Of a stretch of 64,000 nt of DNA, positions 48,118 to 58,358 are shown one piece after another. The position numbers and the translations under genes were made by a program. Source of the DNA: an uncultured Ruminococcus sp. (GTDB lineage Bacteria; Bacillota; Clostridia; Oscillospirales; Ruminococcaceae); assembly GCF_946415235.1 (NCBI RefSeq), contig NZ_CAMKRR010000002.1, forward strand, positions 1 to 64,000, in the 5' to 3' direction. Position 1 is the stretch's first letter. Every line of letters begins with the position of its first letter. The notes below the pieces were generated by a model. It saw nothing but the letters and a program-made list of their open reading frames with translations. It was not told where the DNA came from and ran no database searches.

Positions 48118-48690
48118 TCATTTCTGAGTGTCTCTGACCGTTTTCAGCTCCTCTTCCGAAAATCCTTCCTTCGGAAGTATATATATCTTTTCCTTTCCCG
48201 ACAATATCAGGAAAAAGCCGTCATATTCAAGAAGCTGATAGTTCTCGTCCGTATTTATCCTTGTCTTTTCGGGAAGCGGGTCTTCTTCCTCCGCCTCTGA
48301 GCTCTCCTCATCGGAAAGATCTTCCAAATCGTCAGAAACAGTGGATATATCAACGTAATTATCGGCTATGCCTATTTTGTATACTGGTTCGCCCAGAGCT
48401 TTTACCGATTCGGTAAGGCTGCGGCGCTTTTTTTTCGGATTGTACCACTCGCGGAAAGCGAATGCACAAGCCATGAGAATGGCAAGATATGTCAGGTATT
48501 TCTGTTTATCCGAAGCATCATTCATGGATAATATCCCGAATATCAGCATTACAAGCGCTATCGCAGCAAATATTGCCATATAGATACAGCTTTTGGGATA
48601 AATGTATTTTTTCTGGAACGCAAGGTACGCCTCGCTGAAAAGAGCGGCAGGCACCTTGTATTCCTTTTCGAGCTTGTAGTTTTCTTCCAT
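48118..48690 (-). CDS. YcxB-like membrane protein
   Basis: Two TM helices, acidic linker, FFLILSGKEKIYILPKEGFSEEE. Confidence 0.6.
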   Translation of the reverse strand: MEENYKLEKEYKVPAALFSEAYLAFQKKYIYPKSCIYMAIFAAIALVMLIFGILSMNDASDKQKYLTYLAILMACAFAFREWYNPKKKRRSLTESVKALGEPVYKIGIADNYVDISTVSDDLEDLSDEESSEAEEEDPLPEKTRINTDENYQLLEYDGFFLILSGKEKIYILPKEGFSEEELKTVRDTQK

Positions 48691-48704
48691 GTTTTCCGAA
48701 TCCT

Positions 48705-50675
48705 TTATATATCGAGATCCTGTGCGAATTTAGCGTTTTTCTCTATGAAAAGACGTCTTGGCTCTACCTTGTCGCCCATGAGTATGCTGAATGTCTCGTC
48801 AGCCTTGAGAGCGTCCTCCATTCCTATCCTTACGATAGTACGGTGCTCGGGGTCCATAGTGGTCTCCCAGAGCTGTTCGGGATCCATTTCACCAAGACCT
48901 TTGTAACGCTGTACAGCAACGTCATTATACTTTCCGTCCTCAGAGAGCTCAGCGATGAATTTTTCTTTCTCCTCATCGGAAAATGCGTAGCGTACATTTT
49001 TCTTGCGCTCCACCTTGAAAAGAGGCGGCTGAGCTATATATATGTTTCCGTTGGTTATGAGAGGTCTCATGTAACGGAAGAAGAATGTGAGCAGAAGAGT
49101 TCTGATGTGCATACCGTCAACATCGGCATCGGCCATGATGATGACTTTTCCGTAGCGGAGCTTCTCTATATCGAAGTCCTCGCCGATACCCGTTCCGAGA
49201 GCAGTGACTACGGGCTCCAGCTTGTCATTGCCGTAAATACGGTCTATACGCGCCTTTTCAACATTGAGCATTTTTCCCCACAGAGGAAGTATAGCCTGAT
49301 AGCGTCTGTCGCGTCCCTGCTTTGCGGAACCTCCCGCAGAATCTCCCTCGACGATGTATACTTCGGTATATCTTGCATCGCGCTCGGAGCAGTCAGCCAG
49401 CTTTTCGGGCATGGAATTATTTCCGAATGCGTTCTTTTTACGCTCTGCCTCTCTTGCTCGCTTTGCAGCTTCTCTTGCTCTTGAAGCGGAAAGGCATTTT
49501 TCAAATATGATATTTGCGGTATCGGGATTTTCTTCAAGGAAGTTCATGAGTTTCTCGGTGACGAGCTTCTCGACGAAGGGCTTAACCTCAGGATTTCCGA
49601 GACGTCCCTTTGTCTGTCCTTCAAATTCGCACTCTGTGAGCTTTACGGACACGATAGCGGTAAGTCCCTCTAAAACGTCCTCTTTTCTCAGGCTCTCTAT
49701 TTCCTTTTTGGGAGCGTCCTTGCCCTTCTTATTGCTGTCCTTTTCCTTGAACTTTCCGAATTTCTTTCCGTACTCGTTGATTACTTTAAGAAGCGCGTTC
49801 TTGAAGCCTGTCTCGTGAGTTCCGCCGTCCTTTGTGTGAATATTGTTAGCAAATGAGAATACAACGTCATTGTAGCTGTCGTTGTACTGCATGGCTATTT
49901 CCGCAAATGCGTCGCCCTGAGTTCCCGAAACGTATATAACATCTCCGCTGATAGCTTCATTTCCGCGGACTGCGTTAAGATGCTCGACAAACTGTCGGAT
50001 ACCGCCCTCATAGTGGAGAGTTTCGCCGATAGTTTCGGTCTTATTTCGCTTGTCTGTGAAGATTATCTTTATTCCCGCATTAAGGAAAGCCTGTTCGCGC
50101 AGACGCTTCAGAAGCACCTCGTACTCATAGACTGTACTCTCGAAGATCTCGCCGTCAGCCTTGAACATAACGGTAGTACCTGTTTCCTTGGTATCGCCTA
50201 TGACCTTGATCTCCTCATCGTAGTGACCGCGCTGAAAGCGCTGGAAGTAAACGTGCTCGCCGTCCTTTACGGTGAGCTCCAGCCATTCCGACAGAGCGTT
50301 TACTACAGATGCGCCGACGCCGTGGAGACCGCCCGATACCTTATATCCGCCGCCGCCGAACTTACCGCCTGCGTGGAGTATGGTATATACGACTGTTGCT
50401 GCCGATATTCCCTCTTTCGGGTGTATACCTACGGGGATTCCTCGTCCGTTGTCGGATACGCGGATAACGTCGCCCTCGAGTATCTCAACAGTTATCTCGG
50501 TACAGAAGCCTGCAAGCGCTTCGTCTATGGAGTTGTCAACTATCTCGTAAACGAGGTGGTGAAGTCCGCCCGGTCCTGTTGAACCGATGTACATACCCGG
50601 TCTTTTGCGGACTGCCTCCAGTCCTTCAAGGACTTGTATGTCGTTTTCATCGTAGTTATTGTTCTGCTGACTCAT
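48705..50675 (-). CDS. gyrB: DNA gyrase subunit B
   Basis: [76 protein letters not shown]. Confidence 0.98.
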   Translation of the reverse strand: MSQQNNNYDENDIQVLEGLEAVRKRPGMYIGSTGPGGLHHLVYEIVDNSIDEALAGFCTEITVEILEGDVIRVSDNGRGIPVGIHPKEGISAATVVYTILHAGGKFGGGGYKVSGGLHGVGASVVNALSEWLELTVKDGEHVYFQRFQRGHYDEEIKVIGDTKETGTTVMFKADGEIFESTVYEYEVLLKRLREQAFLNAGIKIIFTDKRNKTETIGETLHYEGGIRQFVEHLNAVRGNEAISGDVIYVSGTQGDAFAEIAMQYNDSYNDVVFSFANNIHTKDGGTHETGFKNALLKVINEYGKKFGKFKEKDSNKKGKDAPKKEIESLRKEDVLEGLTAIVSVKLTECEFEGQTKGRLGNPEVKPFVEKLVTEKLMNFLEENPDTANIIFEKCLSASRAREAAKRAREAERKKNAFGNNSMPEKLADCSERDARYTEVYIVEGDSAGGSAKQGRDRRYQAILPLWGKMLNVEKARIDRIYGNDKLEPVVTALGTGIGEDFDIEKLRYGKVIIMADADVDGMHIRTLLLTFFFRYMRPLITNGNIYIAQPPLFKVERKKNVRYAFSDEEKEKFIAELSEDGKYNDVAVQRYKGLGEMDPEQLWETTMDPEHRTIVRIGMEDALKADETFSILMGDKVEPRRLFIEKNAKFAQDLDI

Positions 50676-50678
50676 GAT

Positions 50679-51242
50679 TTACCTCCAATGATTTTGGTTG
50701 TATATGTCATTTACCCAGTTTATGGGATTATTGTCTATGTAGGCACAAATTTCAAGGAATTCCTTTTCATTGCGGATTATGTGGTCGTGGAATGATTTCT
50801 GCCATAATGAAAATCCTATTTGTTTTGTTGATATTGATTTCAAACCATTAATGATCTGAGAAACGGATTTTGTAGGGAACGCCGCCCTCGGCGTTCCGTT
50901 CTTCAACGGTTTATCCTCATAATCCGAAACAAATAATATCATATGGATATGGTCTGGCATTATCACATATTTCGTAACAGAAACATATCTGTATATATCA
51001 TTTATTTTTTTGATATTTTCATTTACGATTTTTCCGTATTCGGTCAATTTTACGATCGGAACGTCAAATATATCATTTCCCGTCATTATATTTTGCGGAA
51101 CGCCGAGGGCGGCGTTCCCTACAGAGATAATGTCCGACAGATATTTTTCTCTGTCTTTGGTGCATATGGTTATGAAATACAGACCATTCGACGAATAATC
51201 GTAATTTTCCAATCTGTTCAGCTTGCGGTCAGCATTTTCCAT
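50679..51242 (-). CDS. REP-associated tyrosine (Y1) transposase, RAYT
   Basis: YDYSSNGLYFITICTKDREKYLS; HUH motif KYVIMPDHIHMILFV; SLWQKSFHDHIIRNEKEFLEICAYIDNNPINW. Confidence 0.88.
   Translation of the reverse strand: MENADRKLNRLENYDYSSNGLYFITICTKDREKYLSDIISVGNAALGVPQNIMTGNDIFDVPIVKLTEYGKIVNENIKKINDIYRYVSVTKYVIMPDHIHMILFVSDYEDKPLKNGTPRAAFPTKSVSQIINGLKSISTKQIGFSLWQKSFHDHIIRNEKEFLEICAYIDNNPINWVNDIYNQNHWR
50872..50897 (+). repeat. REP-like element inside the RAYT ORF
   Basis: GTAG-GGAACGCCG-CCCT-CGGCGTTCC; encodes NGTPRAAFPTK. Confidence 0.85.
51097..51122 (-). repeat. REP-like element inside the RAYT ORF, inverted exact copy
   Basis: Exact reverse complement of 50872-50897 (identity spans 50871-50898 vs 51096-51123); encodes VGNAALGVPQN. 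Confidence 0.85.
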
Positions 51243-51243
51243 A

Positions 51244-51504
51244 TCAGAACCCGCCGCCCTCTTTGATACGCTTCCTCAGCGTTGCCGCCGACAGCTGTGA
51301 TATATATACTCTCTCTCTGCCGTTCTTCATGGTTATTATGAAGCTTTTCGGCATCTCATAGGTGGTATATATGCAGTGATGATCCTTTTCCGCTCTTTCA
51401 AGCAGCTTCTTGGTACACTTTTCAACAGTTGTGTTCTCGATGTCGAAAATCCCCACCACATCTCTTATATCCACCGTGTAATTATTCCCTATGTGAAGAT
51501 ACAT
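51244..51504 (-). CDS. remB: DUF370 / RemB-like regulator
   Basis: MYLHIGNNYTVDIRDVVGIFDIENTTVEKCTKKLLERAEK; located between recF and gyrB. Confidence 0.88.
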   Translation of the reverse strand: MYLHIGNNYTVDIRDVVGIFDIENTTVEKCTKKLLERAEKDHHCIYTTYEMPKSFIITMKNGRERVYISQLSAATLRKRIKEGGGF

Positions 51505-52630
51505 CTTCTTCCACCTCAACAGCGCTCCCATTGCTGATATGCAGGACCTTTCCCTTTATTTCGGGAAGAAGCGCATTTTCATTCGGAGTTGTTATGAACA
51601 CCTGCATATCCCTGATGATATCAAACACGAACCGCTGACGGTTTTCGTCAAGCTCGCCCATAACATCGTCAAGGAATATAACAGGAGCGTCCTTCGACTT
51701 CTGCATATAGATCTCAGCTTGTGCAAGCTTCATAACGAGCGCTGCACTCTTTATCTGTCCCTGAGAACCGAAATCCTTGGCGCTGACGCCGTTGATCTTT
51801 ATGAGTATCTCGTCGCGGTTCACACCTGCATGGGTGCTTCCCGTTCTTATGTCGTATTCCGAGGTCTCGGAAAGCTTTCTGTAGTACTGCTCGTAAGCCT
51901 TTTAGTAACAGGGTATTTCAAAATCCTCATTTTTGTAGAAATTTGACCTGTATTCAAGCTCGAGCTCCTCTGTTCCGCCCGAAATAGTGCGGTAAAGCCT
52001 GCCGCATATCCCGTTGAACTTCTGTATATACTCATACCTCATATAGGATATGACGGCTCCTTCCTTTGAAGCCTGCCTGTCCCATATCTCAAGTATGCTT
52101 TTGTCTGTATTTCCCTGCATTATGCCCTTTAAAAGAGCATTTCTCTGATTCATTATGGCATTGTTCTTGTTCAGATGCATAACGAAAACAGGATTGAGCT
52201 GAGAAGCTGCCATATCTATGAAATTTCGCCTTTTTTCGGGAGAGCCCTTTATTATTTCAACATCGTCGGGAATAAAGGCGATACACTTAAAAACATCGAA
52301 TAAAGCTCTCGTACCCTTCTGCTTTACGCCGTTAAGGTGTATACTTTTGGGATTTGAAGCGCTTTTCGTCATTTCAAAGGATATCTTCTGTTCCCTTACG
52401 CTGTCAAGGAGCTTTATCTTCGACTCCATACGGTTACCGTCAAGGCGGATATAGTCCTTTTCCTTTGAGCCGCGGAAGCTCTTGCAGCCCGAAAGTATCC
52501 ACATCGCTTCAAGAAGATTGGTTTTTCCCTGAGCGTTTGGTCCGACAATAATATTGTACTTGGGATCGGGGGCAAAGGATATACCGTTCAGGTTCCTGAA
52601 GCCGTCTATGTCCGCATAGGTGATTATCAC
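51482..52630 (-). pseudogene. recF: recF interrupted by an in-frame TAA at 51902-51904
   Basis: GTG start 52630; ITYADIDGFRNLNGISFAPDPKYNIIVGPNAQGKTNLLEA ... FEIPCY*KAYEQYYRKLSETSEYDIRTGSTHAGVNRDEILIKINGVSAKDFGSQGQIKSAALVMKLAQAE ... VIFLDDVMGELD; both halves in the same frame. Confidence 0.85.
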
Positions 52631-52836
52631 TCTACGATTACCTCTTGTCCGCCGAGCTTTACCTTGTCCCCGGGGCGTATCTTTTTGCCCCTCATGGTGC
52701 AAACCTCGCCGTTTACAAGAACTTCACCGTCCTGTATGAGCTGTTTTGCTTCTCCGCCCGAGCCAACAAGCGAAGCGAACTTCAGAAGAGCGTCCAGCTT
52801 TATGAACTCGGTAGTTATCTTTATCTTTTCAGCCAT
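52627..52836 (-). CDS. S4-domain RNA-binding protein (YaaA-like)
   Basis: [45 protein letters not shown]; between dnaN and recF. Confidence 0.92.
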   Translation of the reverse strand: MAEKIKITTEFIKLDALLKFASLVGSGGEAKQLIQDGEVLVNGEVCTMRGKKIRPGDKVKLGGQEVIVE

Positions 52837-52867
52837 AACGACCAGCCTTTCAATAGCTTATTTTACG

Positions 52868-53971
52868 TCAGTTTTTGAGCTGTATGGGCATTACGAGGAA
52901 TATGAAACTCTCTCCTTCAAGGGGAAGTATCTCTATTACCTTCATAGCTCCGTTGAGGCGGATGCGTACCTTATCGCCCTCAGCCGCGCGGAGAGCTTCC
53001 AGTATGAGCTTGTTATTGAAGCCGATAGTAACAGTTTCACCCGAAATATCGGCAGAAATAGCGTCATTTATCTTGCCTATTCCTGTTTTGCAGCTTATCT
53101 TCATAACGCCGTTTCCGATCTCGCAGCGTATGGGAGACTTGTTCTTGTCATCGATAAGCAGCGAGCAGCGCTCAAGACTGGTGGAGAAATCTCTCTTGCT
53201 TATTATTACCTCTGTCTTGCAGCCGCTTGGTATACTTAGCTTATAGTTATGGAAAACGCCTTCGAGAAGTCTTGATATCACGAAAACGTTGCCTATCTCG
53301 AAAATAATGTGGCGGTCATTGGTGCAGACAGTGCAGAGCTTGTCGGTATCGTCCTTGATAAGTGTTGATACCTCGAGAAGAGCCTTTTTCGGTACTACGA
53401 AATGGTACTTCTCGGTGCAGTCTGTCATTTCATTCCTGATCGCCAGTCTGAAGCCGTCTATGGCTACCATATTGAAACTGCCGTCCTCTATGTCGAAAAG
53501 CTCGCCTGTGAGTACGGGCTTGCTCTCGTTGAGGGAAGCAGCATAGCTTGTCATATTTATCATGGATTTGAGTGTGCTCTGCTTTACGGAGAAGCTCCTT
53601 GCGGAATCTACCTTCGGGAGCTCGGGATATTCGCTTGCGGACATTGCAGGGAAGCTGCACTCCGTAGCGCTGCAGGAGATGCTGATAACAAGATTGTCGT
53701 CAATGTCAAAGGTTATGCGGTCTCCCGACATCTTTCTTGTGAATTCGCTGAAAAGTCTTGTGCTTACAACGAATTCTCCCTCTCCCTCAGTATCGGCATT
53801 GATAGAGGTGCGTATACCCATTTCGAGGTTATAAGCGGTAAGCTCTACACTTCCCTCTGATATGCGTACCTTTATTCCTTCAAGGGCAGGTATGGTGGAT
53901 TTCTGTGATACTGCTCTGGAGACATTTCCTATTGCCTCACTGATCTCTGTTTTATCGCAAATGAATTTCAT
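52868..53971 (-). CDS. dnaN: DNA polymerase III beta clamp
   Basis: MKFICDKTEISEAIGNVSRAVSQKSTIPALEGIKV...MPIQLKN. Confidence 0.95.
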   Translation of the reverse strand: MKFICDKTEISEAIGNVSRAVSQKSTIPALEGIKVRISEGSVELTAYNLEMGIRTSINADTEGEGEFVVSTRLFSEFTRKMSGDRITFDIDDNLVISISCSATECSFPAMSASEYPELPKVDSARSFSVKQSTLKSMINMTSYAASLNESKPVLTGELFDIEDGSFNMVAIDGFRLAIRNEMTDCTEKYHFVVPKKALLEVSTLIKDDTDKLCTVCTNDRHIIFEIGNVFVISRLLEGVFHNYKLSIPSGCKTEVIISKRDFSTSLERCSLLIDDKNKSPIRCEIGNGVMKISCKTGIGKINDAISADISGETVTIGFNNKLILEALRAAEGDKVRIRLNGAMKVIEILPLEGESFIFLVMPIQLKN

Positions 53972-54106
53972 TGTATATGACTCCTTTGAACTCAGCTTAT
54001 AAAGATAAGCTAAGATAAGAATAAATATATTGTTGTTGTTATTGTGTCGGTGGAAAAGTTGGAACGTGCCTTTTTTGAAGATATAAGCCGCACAGCTCGT
54101 CCACAC

Positions 54107-54434
54107 CGCACTGTTGTGAAATTTTTGAAATTGGGGAAAATGAAAATTCCTGTCCGTTTTTGTGTTTAAAAGGTTTATTGATGTTGAGTTGAAATGGAAA
54201 AATAGTTGAGAAAAAAGTGGAAAGGGATATTTTGTAATATTTTTTGATATTTTATTTCACAATGGTGTTAAGTGTTGAAAATCAAAGATGTTGAAATCAA
54301 TCCTGACTTTTTATGTAGGGTAATAATCAAGTCGGAATGTTTTCGGTCAAAATCTGATTGGTAATACCAAAACAGTTTTTAACATTGTGTTGAAAACTGT
54401 GTTTAAACATAAGCTTTTCAACATTATAAACAGT
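54107..54434. other. dnaA-dnaN intergenic region with repeated TGTTGAAA motifs (candidate oriC part)
   Basis: TGTTGAAAA at 54273, 54388 and (reverse) 54415; TGTTGAAAT at 54289; AT-rich. Confidence 0.5.
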
Positions 54435-55805
54435 TTAAACCTTGCTCTTGTCCTTGATGTTCTTGATAATATCGTTTACGAGATTTTTGAGGTTGTTATC
54501 CTTTTCCATTGACTCGGTAACGCTGGTCACGGAGTAAACGATGGTTGAATGGTCTCTGCCGCCGAACTCGGTTCCTATGGAAGCAAGAGGCATCTGTGTG
54601 ATCTCTCTTACAACGTAGATAGCTACCTTACGCGCTGTGGATATCTGAGCGGAGCGCTTGCTCGAACGGAGATCGTCGGGAGATACGCCGTACACTGTGG
54701 ATACCTCGGAGATGATCTTCTCAACTGTTATCGGTATTGGCTGCTCGTCTGTGAGGACGTCGCGGATAACGCTCTGAGCCATTGATATGGTTATGGGGCT
54801 TCCTGCGAAGTGGTTGAGAGCCTTAAGGCGTACAACTGCGCCTTCAAGCTGTCTGATGTTTGATTTCAGGCGGTTAGCCATGAATTCAGCGACCTCGCTT
54901 GGCATTTTAAGCTCAAGAAGCTCGGATTTTCTGTTTATGATAGCAAGTCTTGTCTCGTAATCCGGAGCTGATATATCAGCTATGAGACCACCCTCGAAAC
55001 GTGTGCGGAGACGCTCTTCAAGGGTGAGCAGCTCCTTTGGCGGCTTATCCGAGGTGATAACTATCTGCTTGCCCTCCTGATGGAGCTTGTAGAAGGTGTG
55101 GAAGAACTCCTCCTGCATACGCTCTCTTCCCGAGAAGAACTGGATATCGTCTATGAGAAGTATATCCGCATTTCTGTACTTGTCGTGGAAGTCCGATATG
55201 GAGCTCTTGTTGAGAGCGCTTACCAGATCGCTTCCGAAGGTCTCGCTGGTAACGTAAACGATATTGAAATCGGGATGATTTTTCCTTACCTCATTGGCGA
55301 TAGCCGTGATAAGGTGAGTTTTTCCCATTCCCGAGGGTCCGTATATGAACAGCGGATTATAATCGGGAACTGCCTTTGAGCCGCAGTTCTTTGCGACTGA
55401 CTTGCTGCAGGCAAGGGCGAACTCGTTTGATCTGCCCTCGATGAAGGTATCAAAGGTATAATCGTAATTTGCGAATTTATATGACTGTTCAAACTCGGCG
55501 TGCTTCTGCTCGAGCTCTGCGTCCGTGGGTACCTTTATCTTTTCGGGCTCGTCGGACTGTACATTTATGACGATATTCACATTAAGTCCGAGGACGTTGA
55601 AGAAAGCATCCTTGAGGATCTCGTTGTATGTAGTCATTACTATATTCTTCTGAAAGTCTGTCTGTACGCTGAAAATAGCTTCTGATCCGTTGAAATTAAC
55701 GGGAACGAGCGGATCAATCCATGTTTTTATTCCTATTTCGGGTATTTTTCCGTTTTCGAGACAGTAGCCCTTTACTGTTTCAAAAACCTCGTCAAATGAA
55801 TTCAT
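54435..55805 (-). CDS. dnaA: Chromosomal replication initiator DnaA
   Basis: NPLFIYGPSGMGKTHLITAIANEV; LLIDDIQFFSGRERMQEEFFHTF; GTEFGGRDHSTIVYSV. Confidence 0.98.
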   Translation of the reverse strand: MNSFDEVFETVKGYCLENGKIPEIGIKTWIDPLVPVNFNGSEAIFSVQTDFQKNIVMTTYNEILKDAFFNVLGLNVNIVINVQSDEPEKIKVPTDAELEQKHAEFEQSYKFANYDYTFDTFIEGRSNEFALACSKSVAKNCGSKAVPDYNPLFIYGPSGMGKTHLITAIANEVRKNHPDFNIVYVTSETFGSDLVSALNKSSISDFHDKYRNADILLIDDIQFFSGRERMQEEFFHTFYKLHQEGKQIVITSDKPPKELLTLEERLRTRFEGGLIADISAPDYETRLAIINRKSELLELKMPSEVAEFMANRLKSNIRQLEGAVVRLKALNHFAGSPITISMAQSVIRDVLTDEQPIPITVEKIISEVSTVYGVSPDDLRSSKRSAQISTARKVAIYVVREITQMPLASIGTEFGGRDHSTIVYSVTSVTESMEKDNNLKNLVNDIIKNIKDKSKV

Positions 55806-56331
55806 AGAAACCTCCGAATGATTGTAAGTTTTGATGGAGAAAAATTCGATACTCTCCTATATTAATATATAAGACAATTATACCATAAACGGCATTGAAA
55901 TGCAAGCAAATTTCACTGTCAAGTATTTAAAAAATGAATGGTTTTTTAACACGTAAATTGACATATTGTTGAAAACTGTGTTGAATGATAAGAGAAAAGC
56001 TTCGGATATCTCTGTCCTGCGCCTGTGAAATTGTTGAATGACGGTTGTGAATAATTTTTTTTGACAATTTTTATGATTTTTCGGACCGAAAATAAAAATC
56101 AGACAATGTGTTGAAATTTCAAGGTTTAATATTCAAGATATATTGGTAAAAAAACTGAAAATGATTTCGGCGGTAAAAAAATTTCCCGAATTGCTTGACA
56201 CAAAGGCTTTTTTAATATATAATGATTTAGTGTAATGCAGGGCAAGCTGTCTCTGTACGCAAAAAAAGACGATCAGAGCTGTTGATTAGGACGGCTCTTG
56301 TATATGATTTGAAGAGAGGAGGACACTGAAT
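55806..56331. other. Candidate oriC region between dnaA and rpmH
   Basis: AT-rich; TGTTGAAAA 55967, TGTTGAATG 55979 and 56032, TGTGAATAA 56046, TGTTGAAAT 56109; divergent dnaA/rpmH. Confidence 0.6.
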
Positions 56332-56466
56332 ATGAAAAGAACATATCAGCCTAAGAAGCTCCACAGAAAGAAGGAGCACGGCTTCATGAAGAGAATGGCT
56401 ACTAAGAACGGCAGAAAGGTTTTAGCTCGTAGAAGATCTAAGGGCAGAGCAAGATTAACTCACTGA
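56332..56466 (+). CDS. rpmH: 50S ribosomal protein L34
   Basis: [44 protein letters not shown] (44 aa, below ORF-track cutoff). Confidence 0.98.
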   Translation: MKRTYQPKKLHRKKEHGFMKRMATKNGRKVLARRRSKGRARLTH

Positions 56467-56532
56467 CGAGGCTGACCACAAAATATAAATTTTGTGGTCT
56501 TTTTTGTTAGGACACTGTATGCAGGTGCAAAT

Positions 56533-56901
56533 ATGCTTTATACGGAAATATTGAACGATAATAAGGACTTCCTTACCCTGTACAAAAAGGGTAAGTATGC
56601 TGCCTCAAAATATTCGGTCATCTATGTCAGACCAAACGGCAGACCCTTCAACCGCCTCGGCATCACCGCAGGCAAAAAGGTGGGCAATGCCGTCTGCCGC
56701 AACAGAGCAAAAAGACTTATCCGCCTCGCCTACCGCAGTTCGGAAGTGAATATGCCTGTTGGCATGGATATAGTCATAGTGGCAAGAGCTGCTATATGCA
56801 GCATAAAGTCAGACGAATACTGCGGCTATATGGAAAAATACGGCATAAATGACATAAACAGGATGTTCAGAAGCTTTGATGTCAAGAATAAACGTATATG
56901 A
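56533..56901 (+). CDS. rnpA: Ribonuclease P protein component
   Basis: [30 protein letters not shown]. Confidence 0.95.
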   Translation: MLYTEILNDNKDFLTLYKKGKYAASKYSVIYVRPNGRPFNRLGITAGKKVGNAVCRNRAKRLIRLAYRSSEVNMPVGMDIVIVARAAICSIKSDEYCGYMEKYGINDINRMFRSFDVKNKRI

Positions 56902-57179
56902 AATATATTGTTCTGGGGATCATAAAAATATACCGGAAATTCATTTCTCCGCTTTTTCCCCCTAAATGCAAATATTATCCCACCTGCAGCACCTACGCTT
57001 TGAAAGCTGTTGAGCGCTTCGGCGCTGTAAGAGGTTCGGCTCTTGCCGTGTGGAGGATCCTCCGCTGCAATCCATGGTCAATGGGCGGCATAGACTACGT
57101 TCCCGAAAAGTTTACTTTCAGGGTGAAAAAGTACGACTTCATCGATCCTGATTACGGCGATGATGATATCAATAATTAA
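56898..57179 (+). CDS. yidD: Membrane protein insertion efficiency factor
   Basis: [59 protein letters not shown]. Confidence 0.96.
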   Translation: MKYIVLGIIKIYRKFISPLFPPKCKYYPTCSTYALKAVERFGAVRGSALAVWRILRCNPWSMGGIDYVPEKFTFRVKKYDFIDPDYGDDDINN

Positions 57180-57191
57180 GAGGGATGAATA

Positions 57192-58337
57192 TTGAACGCA
57201 CTTTATGACATTATCGGTGTGCCTTTCGGCTATCTGATGAGACTTATTTACTCGCTATGCAATAACTACGCCGTGGCTATCATACTTTTCACGGTAGTTA
57301 CGAGAATACTGCTCTTCCCCGTCAATTACAAGACACAGAAGAGCGCTGCAAGAATGCAGCTTTTAAACCCAAAGCTTGAAAAGTTAAGAAAAAGCTTCGC
57401 AAACAATCCTCAGAGATTGCAGGAGGAACAGCAGAAGCTTTACCAGCAGGAGGGAGTGAACCCCATGGGCTCATGTCTTCCCGCATTTATACAGATGTTC
57501 CTGCTTTTCGGTGTTATCGACGTTATCTACAAACCGATAACCCATATCCTGAATATATCCAAGAATATTATCGAGAATGCTGTTGATATCGCAAGAGGTA
57601 TCACAGAGGACAAAAACCTTAACATGAGCAACCTAAGATGCGAGCTCATGACTATGGAAAATCTCAGCAACAACAGAGAAAAGTATTCTTCGCTGGGTGA
57701 GAATTTCCTCACAAAGGTATCTGAATTCAACGAGAGATTTACACTTTTCGGTGCAAATCTCGGAAAAACTCCTACCCTGCACCCCGAAAGCTGGACAAAG
57801 GAAGCAATAATACTTGTTTCTATCCCTTTCCTTGCAGGTCTTTCACAGCTTCTTGTATCTGTTTACGGTCAGATACATCAGAAAAAGACCAATCCCGCAG
57901 GACAGCCCGGAGGCGGATGTATGTCTGTAATGCTTTACGGACTTCCCCTCCTTTCCATATGGTTCGCATTCCAGGTACCCGCAGGTATAGGATTTTACTG
58001 GATATGGTCATCAGTATTCGCATTCATTATAACCTTTGCGCTTAACTGCTATTTTACTCCCGAGCGTGTAAAGGAAATAAATGAACAGGAAAAAGAAAAA
58101 GCAAGAATTTATGCAGAGAAACATCCGAACAAGAAGACCTTCATGCAGAAAATGATGGAACAGCAGGCTGCTCTTGAGGAACAGAAGAACGCTTCTTCAT
58201 CTTCTTCGGGCAAGGCAAGCGGCATCTCACGTTCAGAACAGAACAGGCAGAACCGCGACAAGCTCAAGGAAGCAAGAAAACGTATGGCTGAAAAGTATGG
58301 AGATTCTTACGAGGATGATAATGATGAAGAGGACTGA
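57192..58337 (+). CDS. yidC: YidC/Oxa1 membrane insertase; TTG start
   Basis: NNYAVAIILFTVVTRILLFPVNYKTQKSAARMQLLNPKLEKL. Confidence 0.95.
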   Translation: MNALYDIIGVPFGYLMRLIYSLCNNYAVAIILFTVVTRILLFPVNYKTQKSAARMQLLNPKLEKLRKSFANNPQRLQEEQQKLYQQEGVNPMGSCLPAFIQMFLLFGVIDVIYKPITHILNISKNIIENAVDIARGITEDKNLNMSNLRCELMTMENLSNNREKYSSLGENFLTKVSEFNERFTLFGANLGKTPTLHPESWTKEAIILVSIPFLAGLSQLLVSVYGQIHQKKTNPAGQPGGGCMSVMLYGLPLLSIWFAFQVPAGIGFYWIWSSVFAFIITFALNCYFTPERVKEINEQEKEKARIYAEKHPNKKTFMQKMMEQQAALEEQKNASSSSSGKASGISRSEQNRQNRDKLKEARKRMAEKYGDSYEDDNDEED

Positions 58338-58358
58338 GTCCTCAGGGAGGTATAAAGT

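Noticed and set aside
51482-51823. Independent small ORF downstream of recF
   Set aside because: It is in frame with and completes the RecF sequence (SQGQ and Walker B), so it is the C-terminal half of recF, not a separate gene.
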